Assembly: GCA_023678885.1 (NCBI GenBank) | Contig: CM042955.1 | Location: forward strand, 20,161,835-20,225,834 | Reading direction: 5' to 3' | DNA length: 64,000 nt | Source of the DNA: Pogostemon cablin | Taxonomy: Eukaryota > Streptophyta > Magnoliopsida > Lamiales > Lamiaceae | Part shown: piece by piece, positions 10,605 through 21,181 of the stretch | Numbering within the stretch: position 1 is the first letter of the stretch | Layout: each line of letters opens with the position of its first letter | Notes under the pieces: model-generated | Told to the model about the DNA's origin: nothing | The model's database searches: none | What the model saw: the letters and a program-made list of their open reading frames with translations, nothing else | Translations under genes and position numbers: made by a program

Positions 10605-12829
10605 CTACTTTTGGATATTAAGCAAAGTCTTTGCTTCAATTAGCTCTTCAAGCAACTCGCTGCTTGTATATTTTTCCAGCATTTCTTGCTTCTTCTTTTC
10701 CAGTACCTTCCTCTTTATCTCTTCCTCATCTGGAAGAGGCACATGAGCAACAAATTCGTTTTCCCTCTCCTTCTCCTCTCGCTCCCTCTCTATTCTCCTT
10801 TCCTCCTCCACCACATCCTCTTCCTCCTCAAATAAAATCTTGGATACAGTACCCACCTCTGCAACCTCCCCACTCTTCACAGCCCTCTTTGCTTCTTTCT
10901 TTATATTCTCCATCTCCTTCCAATCTGCCAGAGCTGCAGCCCTCATCTTCATTTCTGCAGGTCCTTCTAGTTTCTCTAATATTCCATCCTCATCATCCCT
11001 ATATCCGTAATAACTTGCATCGATCCTTTTGTATATATCATACCTACAAAAAAAAGAAAAATCAATTTTTGTAAACCACAAGGTAAAGGCCATTGACAAT
11101 GTCAGTAAAAATACAAGGACGTTCATAGTTTTCTCCTGACATGTACTTTCTTATTAATTAAAGCAATTCCATTGAACCAAAAAACTATCTTATGGAAAAT
11201 AAATAACTATACAATATATAAGATAGTTAAAAAACAGTATCCATAAAGATTAAATACATCATACATATGATTAACAACACCAGCTCAAAAAAACAGTTTT
11301 CATCACAACAAACGCAGTGCAACAAAAAGTAAAACCCCACACAACAACACTCCAAAAAAATATACTCCCTCTATCCCAATACTTATGCACACACTTTAAA
11401 ATAGAAAAACTACACAATACTATCACCCTCACAACACCATAATATTACAAAAATTTTACTTGACTTCCACTTCATTGATTCATCCCCCAACAACCTCATT
11501 CACTTCATCCATGCTAAAAATGATGCGCGCATAAGTACAAAGGATGAAGGGAGTATCTGATATAGTTTTCCCAGCTATTCTCACCCTTAGACAACAGTCA
11601 ACAGTGTCCAACATAATTACCTAAAATCCAGACTTGAACTTATTCACTCGAACCTCCAAACTAAAAGTAATTTAAACATACACAAGACATCAATTTAAAC
11701 GTTTCACAGAAAATTCCAAAATTTTTAACAGACTTCAGCCTCAACTACACCAAAGATATTGTGCCTGACAATCTCACAGATCCTTAGTAACATCTCAACA
11801 ACATGCTGGGATGACGTATTTGTATGTTATATACAAACAATCTTGATGAAGCTAGGTTTTCAATAATATATTACCCTGTTAGGCTGTTATCCAATGTTTC
11901 AAGTCCTTATAATTGCTAGATAGTCAAGTCTGTGTTTTAATGGACAGCTTAATTTTTAAGAATCTCTAGTGTTTAACAGGTAAATAGCTGGATAGAGCTT
12001 CAAATCCAAGTAAATTTCATTCGTCAGATTATTCCTATCTATATCTGGCATATTAATATTATACAGCATATATCAATACATTAAACCATATTTTAACATA
12101 AAACTAATCAAATAATATGCCGAAAGTAAAATTGGCATTTAGTTTGACACCATCGAAAAAGAAACTTGTTGATGAACAAGTTTAAATTTCACTCTCTTAC
12201 CAATGGGTTAAATATAAATATATCTAATCAAAAGAACATATGGGTAATAGTAAAAGCTCTCTTTACTATGATCAAGGCTCTGGTGAAGCTATAGATGGAG
12301 TAACTAATGATAAAAATAAGTTCAAAAAATAAAATTCTATAAGAGATTTATTTTAGCTAACATACCTTGTGCGCCTCTTCCGCAACTCAGGCGGCTTCTC
12401 AAACAACTCCTTGACACCAGGCAACTTCTTCACCGCGCCAAAATATCTATATCCCGGCCCCCTACCTCCAGGATTGGGCACATCCACAATGTTACCTTCC
12501 AAATCAGTCATCTTTGCTGAATACCTGGTATAATTTTGCCCACCGAGCTCGACGATACGCCGCTCCCAATGCGACTTTTCTCGAATCAGCTTGTTGATCT
12601 CGTCGTTCAAGTCTCTTAACCGGTGCTCTCCAAGGCCCTCGTTCTGGACCTCGGTTACTTTACGGCCAATTTCACGCATAATTTGTTGCCGCCACTTATC
12701 CGCCTCTGCCAAGTCGCGACACTCCGACGCGAGGTAAGGGCGGCGCTCCTTAGGTTTCTTCTTCTCCTCCGCTTTCATGGTGATGAAGCGGTTCAGCATC
12801 GACTGTGCTTTCTCCTCATTACGAGCCAT
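10605..12829 (-). CDS. ISY1: Pre-mRNA-splicing factor ISY1 homologue
   Basis: Two coding exons, 12829-12366 and 11043-10605, join to a 300-residue protein, about the length I expect for plant ISY1. Exon 1 ends AAG before a GTATGT donor; exon 2 follows a TTTTTGTAG acceptor, and the join restores the arginine of RRTRYDIYKRI. The protein starts MARNEEKAQSMLNRF and has the conserved GPGYRYFGAVKKLPGVKELF block just before the splice. Exon 2 opens with DASYYGYRDDEDG and then becomes a highly charged Glu/Lys/Arg coiled-coil-like tail. ISY1 is a component of the Prp19-associated catalytic spliceosome in yeast, animals and plants and acts in the nucleus. An in-frame ATG 19 codons upstream lies inside a probable leader intron, which favours the start at 12829. 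The 1.3-kb intron holds a Stowaway MITE. No defect is seen. Confidence 0.95.
11365..11553. mobile_element. Stowaway MITE in the ISY1 intron
   Basis: 189 bp with inverted ends (CTCCCTCTATCCC left; CTCCCTTCATCCT when the right end is reverse-complemented) and TA on both sides. These ends and the TA target are diagnostic of Tc1/mariner-type Stowaway elements. It has no coding capacity. Confidence 0.88.
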
Positions 12830-13072
12830 GGCGTAAGAATTGGGTGTGGATTTGGGGGTTTTGGTGGGAGAATGAAACCCTAACAATGGAATTGAGCAGT
12901 TTTTTTAGGGTAAATTCCTCAACACAGATTAAAGATTCATAAATGCAGAGAGAGTAAGATCTTACCTGTGGGAGAGAGATGTATCGATTCAGGGGATTGA
13001 ACTTTTGAAAGGAGGCGAGGGCGAGAGCGAGATGGAGGGAAGGGATTGTGAATGGAGTGATTTTATTTATAG
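12830..13072 (-). promoter_or_regulatory. ISY1 leader and core promoter
   Basis: On the minus strand a canonical CTATAAATA lies at 13072-13064, which would place transcription start near 13035. A CACAG/GTAAG donor at 12966/12965 and a TTGTTAG acceptor ending at 12880 suggest a leader intron of about 86 bp. The TATA box is seen directly; the start site and leader splicing are inferred. Confidence 0.45.
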
Positions 13073-13139
13073 GGAAACATAAAATATCTTTTCTTAAATT
13101 GTTCGTGGGCCTTCCTTGGACATATGATCTTACCCACAT

Positions 13140-13827
13140 ACATGGGCTTCACTATATTTGGGTTTCATAATACAAACCAATTTCTTTCTAAAGCCCAATA
13201 CACCTCAGTACTCGTTTGCTAAATGTATCAATTATAAGCCTGTGCATATTTTCATCTAAAGTCGAAAATCATGGGTTCAAATTTTGCTTGTTTACATGAA
13301 ATATTAAAAAAAAAAAAAAGGCAAACAATGCGTTGTTATAATGGATGATTGAGTGGCATATTTCAGTTACACCGTTAAAAAAAGACAAACAGTGTATAAT
13401 CACCTATTTTTTTCGGTTTAGGATTAATTTCTAAGAGTATAATTATAATGTCTCTTTTGTAGTTTATGACATATTTCACTCATATAGTTTGACGTATAAT
13501 GATTGAATTTTTTTGAGCCGAGCCGAGCTTGCGAGCGACTTGATATTTTTAACAGTTCTATGAATCATGAGTGTACAAAGTAATTTTTTTTTTATTTAAC
13601 AAATGAGTTAAGAGTTACAAATTAGAGTAGGAACATAATTGATATTTCACATACTTTTCGTCTTCTTAAGAAAAATTCCGGGGTATGGCAATACCAAAAA
13701 TAAATATAACTCTACCCTAAACTTCGTCCAAAATTCCTATTTAGATTTATTTTCATATAAGATTCAATTTTAGGATATGTCTCAATTTTGTACTTCATAA
13801 TGTCTCTTTTGAAGATTTAAATTTTTG

Positions 13828-13870
<43 letters not shown>

Positions 13871-14867
13871 TCAAATCAGTTGTGGTAATTTATTTTTTTC
13901 CAAATTTAATATATATTTTAGAAAAATATAAATGTTAATAAAAATAACATATTTAATTTAATGATTTGATTTGGAGGTATATATTTTTTTAAATAATTTA
14001 TTTGTTTTCCAAATTATATATATATATATATTAAAACTTAAAATGAGAAAAAGAAAGTATAGAATATAAAAACTGAAAGACTTGAGAAAAGAAATTAAAT
14101 TTAAGTCTTAAAAACATTCATAAAATCATATATTAAATTGAGACCTAAACTAAAATATAGGTCTCTCTATAAAATTCTTTTAAAGATTTCATATAAATAA
14201 TTAGATAAAAGGGGACGGCTATTTACCCCTTTACTAAATACACCCAACTATTATGAAATCTATTTTGTGAGATGGATAAAAAGGAATAATAATATGGAGT
14301 ACATAATTAATGAAAATAGATAATTATTCAATTAAATTATTTTATAAAAAATTCGTAAAATAAATAAAAAATGATAATACTTCCTCTATCCTACAAAAAT
14401 AATTATATATTTTTAATTTGAACGGCCCACTTTAATAGTTTTATTTTTTATTTTTTGGTATATGAGATTACATAAAACAATTATTGATATATTCTATGTA
14501 GCTCACACATAATACTAATGCAACTATGCACTCTATATTAAAATATTATATTTTTCAATCCCCCATGTATTAAATTCTATAATCTTTATGCAAAAAGCAA
14601 ATGTTTGTAAAAAAATAAATATCTCCCACTCAAAATAAATAATACGATTATACGAAGAAGTGAATTCCACCAGACAATAAAATCGAGTTATTCCTAGAAA
14701 TCCCAAATGCTCAATGACCCACCCGTCGAATATCCATAACCGTAATGCTCAATGACCCACACAGTACTTTTTTATCCATATAAGTTAACACAATTATTAT
14801 TAAAGTTTAAAATTAGTTCCAAGAGCATACAATGGTCATAATTAATGAAGTAATATGAATTGTCCAT
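13140..14867. other. Intergenic, very AT-rich, no gene seen
   Basis: No convincing coding region. It holds a TA microsatellite at 13829-13867 and a shorter one near 14018-14030. A TTCCTCTATCC-type segment near 14381 may be one end of an old Stowaway element, but I could not find a clean partner. GGGTTCAAATTTTGC near 13275 followed by an A-run resembles a tRNA-derived B box but is too weak to call. Confidence 0.5.
13829..13867. repeat. (TA)n microsatellite
   Basis: About 19 perfect TA units. Confidence 0.95.
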
Positions 14868-14875
14868 GCTATATA

Positions 14876-17346
14876 TAGAGACGTTAATACGTCCGAACCC
14901 ATAGGTCCGGCCCCTTTAACTTGAAAAAATGGAAAGTTAAGTTTATATAAGTAGTGATCCGTTTAAATTAGGTCTTTTTTTGCCCGGATCGATTAGCCCA
15001 CAGCCCTATTGTTTGCCTATTTTGTAGCACTCACGAGCAAGAATACTCGATCGTTGTAGTAGTATATCCCAAGAAAAATTATCAATCCATAAAGGAGTTA
15101 TGTTCGGACTAGCAAAATACGTGAGCTCAAGTTCATGTTATTTTTGTAAGGATGATCGGGGGGTTTTGAGATTGGTTAACAACTAAAACAAGTAGCAAGT
15201 AAATAAGATAGCAAATAAAAGACATGATAAGTAAAGAAAATGGGTGCTAAAGTTCAAGTATGGAAAAACATGGGATTAGAAACATCCAAGCACACTCGAT
15301 TCATATTATCATGCAAAAGGAATTCAACTCAATTGATGTAGACTAAGGGTGATCACGATTGTATCCTAAGCTCCCTTTCGGGTTACAAAGGTTGTTGATC
15401 CATTTAGACTCCCAAAAGCACTTAAGATCAAAGCCCAACATTAACCCCTTCCATCTAGGTACTAGTTAGATTAAACTCTCCCTTTTTGTGTACTAAGGCC
15501 AACGAATGGATTGGTTTCGCTCATTGAATTCAAATATCCTTTCGGTCAAACCTAAACTCAATGTCTATTCATGCCTTCCTAATACTATAGAGGGTCGTTT
15601 CCGTCTCACTCCAAGCAATATATACATGAACATCATGATAGCATTTAATTACCACAAATAATTCATTGATCAACAATCCATTAAACCAATAAACATTCAT
15701 GAATAACAAACCATGCCATCACAACATCAAGACAATTAAACTCCATGAATAGAAATCAACATCAATTAAATCAAAAACCAATTTAATCCACATGATAATA
15801 TAAATCTAGCATGCTTTTCATATTCCTAATCCCACTAGAGGGATTAGCCTAACATGATAAAAGTAATAAAACAAATAAATGATTCATTACAATTACCAAT
15901 AGTCTTAGATCTAAAGAAATACAAAATGAATGGATTCTTCCCTATCAATTCCTTGAAGAGAATCTTCTATTCTTCTTGATCTCCACCTCTAGCTCTTGAT
16001 TCCTTGAGATCTCTCACACCCAATGGAAGGGATGAAGTTTTGATGGAGAATTAATGGAGATGATGAAGATGGATCAAAATGGATGAAGGTGGATGAAGAT
16101 GATGGTGGAAAGTGGAAGAAATGGTGTGTGATGTGTGTGTAGATGATGGGATTTTCGGATTCTCTCTCAATTGTTGAATAAAGGGGTATTTATACCCCTT
16201 TGGAGGCTTCTAGAATGATCTGAAAATTTCAGCAGGAAAATACCCGGCACGAGTCGTGCTCTGCAACACGAGTCGTGTGTTGTAACACGGGCACAGGGTG
16301 GTCGTGTTGGCTCTTCTGATGTCTGCACACGGCCACTTCTTACAGGGCCGTGTTGATGACACGGCTCGTGCTCCCGACTCGACTCGTGCAACTGGACACG
16401 ACCTGAAGTTGCCCGTGTTGAATGACTAGATGTCGCCACACGACCAACTCTTACAGGGCCATATTGGCTACACGGCCCGTGTTGGTGCTGGTTCCTGCAT
16501 TTCTTTATTATTTTGGCTCGTTCTTCCTCGTTTCAACTCCGAATTGAGATCCACTTTTTCCTACATCTTCCTTATCATGTTTAGCATCCAATTAAAAGTG
16601 AAAATCTTAAGTTTAAGCTCATTCACACACATTCCAATAAAAATACAAAACACAACCAAATAACACATAAAATACGGATAAAATCATACGAAAACACATA
16701 TAAAAAGACACTAAAATATAGATGAAAATAGCTCTAATCACCTATAAGGCTAATCCATAAGTTAAAAAGGATGACCCAGTTAGCCCGATTAAATTTTTTA
16801 TTATAAAAAATTAATTAATGATATACTTAAATTATTAATATTAATAATAATTTTTTATATTAACAAATAATTTCTATTGATAATTTTATTTAATATTAAT
16901 TTAATACTACCCTCTAAATTATTATATTTTTGTTGGTTTCTCATTTTAAAATAAAATAATTTAAGAATAAAATATAAAAGAGATTTTAAAAGATAATATT
17001 AAAAATTAACTATCTCAATTTACAAATAATATTAACGTATTTGGAATCCTAATTTTTTTTATTTTTTACGTTTAAATTTATAAATTTATAGTTTATTATT
17101 AATGTTAGGACATAATTTGATGTATTTTTAATATTTATTTATGTTTCAAATTATATTAATATTTTTATTAATTTTTATTCACTGACCTGTTAATGGTCTG
17201 TTTAGCCCGAGACCCGTTAGGATTAGGGTTAGGTTCGCATAAATGACAGTCCGTTTAACATGGACTGCTTAACTCATGACCCGTTTAGCCCGTAACTCTA
17301 TAAATCTGGCCCTGTTAGGACAGGTCTAACCCGTTTAACATCCCTA
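14876..17346. mobile_element. Degenerate Ac-like hAT element interrupted by a solo LTR
   Basis: The left end TAGAGACGTTAATACG and the reverse complement of the right end, TAGGGATGTTAAACGG, match over their first dozen bases with a few transitions, and TAGGGATG is the typical end of Ac-like hAT elements. Flanking 8-mers are GCTATATA (14868-14875) and GCTACATC (17347-17354), 6 of 8 identical. The subterminal zones repeat GGGCTAA/CCCGTTTAGCCCG words. No transposase is visible. The 1731-bp solo LTR at 15010-16740 sits inside. This is inferred from imperfect ends. Confidence 0.42.
15010..16740 (-). repeat. Solo LTR of the Athila-like family
   Basis: 1731 bp from TGTTTGCCTATTTTGTAGC to ATAGCTCTAATCA with a perfect 5-bp duplication CCTAT (15005-15009 and 16741-16745). 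In reverse complement it matches the LTRs of the element at 43886-52228 almost end to end, though it is clearly more diverged in the GC-rich block (16230-16500). No internal region remains, so recombination removed the element body. Orientation is minus. Confidence 0.92.
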
Positions 17347-17401
17347 GCTACATCACCACTTTAATAATTTTTTTCTTTAAATAATACTTTTTCATAATCT
17401 T

Positions 17402-17758
17402 TTAATTTGTAGCTCCCATGTTCATGCTTTTACATGGAGCAATTAATGATGTCTCACCTCTCTCTCTATATAGAAGCAATTTGTAGTTAATTCCTCCATC
17501 CACTTTCATAATCTCAATAAGGCAAGCTTGCAAATTTAGAAACACATTGTTTAATGTGAGAGCTATCATATTTTTATAAGCCTTCATAATATTTTTTACC
17601 ATTTCTTCAATAGGATAGCTTGCTGTCTTAAATTGTAAGGATTGAATGGCTTTGAAAAAGCCCAAGTCATTAATATTAATGTCCGGTGAGCATGGGGGTT
17701 GGCAAACAAGTCTGATGTTAAACCCATTAGATCTTGCAGCCCTCCCAAACTCCAAGTC
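17402..17758 (-). pseudogene. Mariner-like transposase, C-terminal part
   Basis: The minus-strand frame contains FNIRLVCQPPCSPDININDL followed by GFFKAIQSLQ, the C-terminal catalytic region of plant mariner-like transposases. The Asp of SPD is the third residue of the DD39D triad. NNVFLNLQACLIEIMK near the end is also typical. The apparent start at 17755 is an artefact of the retroelement inserted at 17759: across the insertion the minus strand continues from HIKDSD into LEFGRAARS. Confidence 0.87.
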
Positions 17759-19162
17759 TGATAGGAAGTAAGATTAGGGCAACGGGGGCGGGCTTAGGGA
17801 TGATTATCGATGCCTTAATATTTCGATTATTATTATATTTTAATAAGTGTGAGATTGATACTTTTCTTTGTGGAATTGGTAGGTAGTAGTATTTATACAG
17901 TGTATTAGGGTTTATGATGGATCATCAAATTATTATAAATAGTGTATTAGGGTTTATGATGGATTATCAAATTATTATTGGATTAAGGAGTCTGGAGGCT
18001 TTTGGGTAAATGGAGTTTTCCGTTTGATTGGGCAAATGGTGTTACCGTTTGATTTTCTTTTTATTTTTATTTTTCTATTCTTATCAATTAATCCGGCCTG
18101 CCGGATCCCATTCCCGTCGACATGGCAACGACCTGTTCCATTGGAGAGAGATTTGATAAACTCGAGGATGATTAGGCGGAGATGAAGGAGACATTGGCTG
18201 AAATTTTGGCTACTGTGGGTGAACTTTCGAAGGGTATTCTGAAACCCTTGAGATCGCAACAATCAGCTACAGATCTGCGCCGCATGGATGTCTCCATTAT
18301 GAAGACCAAAACGGAGACCAAAATGGTGACTCTACCGCCGGCGATTCATCCTCAAATTCATCATCAATTGCAGATATCTTCGGTGCAACTTCCGTCCTTC
18401 AACAGATTTGACCCTATTGGTTATTCAAAGCTACCTGTGATAAGTAATGTGGCAGTATGTGGCAGTAGTGCACAGGGATCGACCTGCATTTTCTCTAAGC
18501 CTACTGCAGATCCCTCAGGGACAAATCCAAGGCTTTCCGGGCAGTCTTCTGACAGTTCTAGATTTACCAAACTTCTACCGAGAGTCTTGGAAGACTTGAG
18601 AGTGAAAAGGTTGTGCTTTGGGTGTAAGAAATTCTTTACACCTGGCCATGATTGCCCGTTCAAATAATTGATGATATTGTTGGCTGAGGAGGACGAGGAG
18701 TTAGACCTCCAATTATACGAGTATTGTAAGGTGACGAGGAAAGAGTTAATGGATAGATAGGAAGAGCTTTTTAAGGAGAGGCGGGGGTTTCATGTTTACT
18801 CTATGGCGATTACCTGACCGCAACCTTGAGGACAAGGTTATTTCAAAGGATGATAGAATTGATAGGAAGTAAGATTAAGGCGAAGGGGGCGGGCTTAGGT
18901 CCACTTTCGTGGGCTAGGCTGCTCATTGGTGTCTTAATATTTTTATTATTATTTTGTTTTAATAAGTGTGAAATTGATACTTTCTTTTTTGGAATTGGTA
19001 GGTACTATTATTTATACAATGTATTAAGATTTATGATGGATCATCAAATTATTATTGGATTAAGGAGCCTGGAGGCTTTTGGACAAATGGAGTTTTCCGT
19101 TTGATTGGGCAAACGATGTTACAGTTTGATTTTCTTTTCATTTTTATTTTTCTGTTTTATCA
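17759..19162 (+). mobile_element. Small internally deleted Ty3/gypsy derivative
   Basis: The ends TGATAGGAAG... and ...TTTTATCA are flanked by a perfect AAGTC duplication (17754-17758 and 19163-19167), and removing it restores the mariner transposase frame. Left LTR about 17759-18086, right LTR about 18860-19162. They are similar, but the left has a duplicated segment of about 40 bp (GTGTATTAGGGTTTATGATGG twice, near 17902 and 17941) and the right has a segment missing from the left. The interior keeps a gag zinc-knuckle region and the extreme 3' end of pol (LPDRNLEDKV near 18810); all the enzymes between are gone. The pol end suggests a chromovirus-type parent. Confidence 0.85.
18182..18667 (+). 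pseudogene. Gypsy Gag remnant with zinc knuckle
   Basis: The open frame ends in VKRLCFGCKKFFTPGHDCPF, a CCHC-type knuckle (C-x2-C-x4-5-G-H-x-C spacing as in chromovirus Gag). In the next frame the following bases read LLAEEDEELDLQ, the usual sequence after the knuckle, so a frame disruption lies at about 18667. The upstream half is low-complexity (Pro/Gln/His/Ser-rich). It is not functional alone. Confidence 0.75.
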
Positions 19163-19167
19163 AAGTC

Positions 19168-20127
19168 ACTATCTTTTATGTGGGGCTTTATATTATCCTG
19201 TTGTATCCAAATCTTCTTCCCCAAATATTGTGGCCATTTTGACTTGATTGCTAGTATAATCTGTAAATTAAACAAATATTGTTGTAACTATTGCCCTTTT
19301 GATAAAACAAAAGTAAGGTGACTTAATACATGAAATATAGGATGATGATCTTATTTTAAAGGTCTGACTATTATCTGATTCACTATGCAATCTTTGATCA
19401 CATCTTTGTTGACTATGTCAATAGGTTTGGTTACCAAAGTTTCTCTTACTCTATTCTTTGAGTTTCTCTTTGCTGGCTCTATTGTTGTGAGTGGAAAAGT
19501 TCCAATTTTCCCATCAAATATGACATGTCCTTCACTATCAAACAATGGTCTTGACACCGCACACATAAACATGATAATCTAGATGAAATTTTTGGACTTA
19601 CAGGTTCTATGTGGTTCTTCCTCACCAGGAACCATGTAATACCTCTCACAAACTTTAGTAAGAAAGAACAATTTCTCATCTATGTGCATTACATTATGCA
19701 TGTCCTTGAATTTAAGCTTTTGAGCATACCTGTCATAGTAGATGGCATTCAAACAGTAATTTAGCCTTTGAAGCTTGTTCTCCGGAGTTTGCTCAGGCTT
19801 GATTGTGTTTGTGTGTGCCCTAAGAACACTCCCTTTACCCCATCTACCTACTGTTGATTTGCTCACACTTAAAACTATAGATAGATCTCTGATTGTTGAT
19901 CTACTTTGAAATGGAATACTCTTCACTGCATTAGCATCAAAGTGGACCCTTTTTGGAATTGATACACCTGCCCTCTTGGATTCAATGTGTATTGGTCCTC
20001 CTTCCTCTATTTGTTGCTTTACAACAGCCCAAACACAACATACGGTCCTTGTAGAAACAGAGAATGTTTCAACTGCTTCTTTTGATTTTTCATGATCAAT
20101 TTTGCCATCTATGGTGTGCCTTATCAA
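19168..20127 (-). pseudogene. Mariner-like transposase, N-terminal and central part
   Basis: The frame from 20127 contains helix-turn-helix-like regions (FSVSTRTVCCVW; SVSKSTVGRW) and VMHIDEKLFFLTK, where the D of HIDE is the first catalytic residue. A single in-frame TAG at 19579-19581 interrupts KSKNFI, and the same frame resumes with MFMCAVSRPLFDSEGHVIFD. A stop follows near 19351, but IQQDNIKPHI, holding the second catalytic Asp, is still readable in the minus strand near 19230-19200. So all three catalytic positions are recognisable even though the gene is dead. Confidence 0.87.
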
Positions 20128-20781
20128 AAATTGTGCTATTAAGTTTTTTTTCTATGGAAAGATGAGAACTTGTGGTAGTTGCCATTAATGGCTGCGTATT
20201 AATGACCATTAAACTCTCTGATACTTGTATTTATTCTTGATAAAATGAGGGGAAAATAAAAGGAAGTTAGGCAATTAGAGGGAAAAGTGATGGCAGTCCG
20301 GCTAAAAAAATGAGTTGTCCTAACTTTTGGTCACTTTGGAGGGAATTCTATTAATGTGACACAAATTTTTGGTGGGAAGCACCAAGGTTGATTCCCAAAG
20401 TCTGAGGTATAATGTGTACTTTTGGATAACTACTTCATCCAATTCTATCGTGTAATAGTGTATGTATTGTGTAATAGTGTAGGTATTTGTGTTGATTATT
20501 GTAAGGTTAACATATTGATCCACGTTTCATATTTGTATTTTAAGAATCATATATACTGCCCAACTGTGGACATATTATTATGAATAAAAAAAATTCTGGA
20601 AATTTTTTTATTTATTGAGTAATTTTTTGAATAAAACTAATGATGTAGTTAATCAAAAAAAATATCCAACTTGTTTGGACATTTTTACTCTCAAACAATA
20701 GAGTTGAAAAGTAAAAAATGAAACATTTCTTAAACCCGTATCTATAGTAACTCAGACACCAAGTTCGCGACGGAGGGAATA

Positions 20782-21181
20782 ATAGGGTATGTAGGTGTAG
20801 TATATGAGAGATTTAAGAAGATTTATTAAATCTAAACCCAACTATTAAACCGGAAGAAGACCGTCTTAGCATTAGCTGGTTGAACAAACTTTAGTCCAAC
20901 TATATTTCTATTTTTTAAGTTTTACAAATTTCCTATTTTATTGCATCAATGCAAGAAATTAAAAAGGCAAATCTCACATAAAAATATGAAGTTGAGAACT
21001 TCTATATATGATTTAAATCAATAATTTACAAATCAAGAATTCTAATGCAAACATAATAGTAATATTTAACTTCATCATAATTATAAGTTACAAAACTCAT
21101 GCTATTGATCTAACAAATTTACAGAAAAAAGAAAAGCCACAAAAAAGTTTACAACAGTCAGCTCATATGATCCAGCAACTG
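20782..21181. other. Intergenic / 3' flank of the receptor kinase gene
   Basis: AT-rich, no coding region; the part next to 21181 is probably the 3' untranslated region of the kinase gene. Confidence 0.5.

Larger units (their letters stand above)
17402..20779 (-). mobile_element. Mariner-like element (plant MLE), broken and incomplete
   Basis: Minus-strand transposase pieces at 17402-17758 and 19168-20127 belong to one plant mariner-like transposase, split by a gypsy derivative at 17759-19162. The upstream (right) end appears at 20779: reverse-complemented it reads TTCCCTCCGTCGC next to TA, close to the CTCCCTCCGTC ends of MLE and Stowaway elements. I could not find the other end; the element may be truncated near 17350-17400. 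It is relevant as a possible relic source of transposase for the Stowaway MITEs in this window. Confidence 0.8.

Noticed and set aside
13259..13320. tRNA or SINE-like B box (GGGTTCAAATTTTGC) followed by an A-run
   Set aside because: No acceptable A box, no cloverleaf and no target duplication could be found.
14381..14640. An old Stowaway element
   Set aside because: Only the left end and interior style resemble Stowaway; no inverted partner was found.
18421..18663. Minus-strand frame opposite the gypsy Gag remnant
   Set aside because: It mirrors the zinc-knuckle frame and has no independent support.
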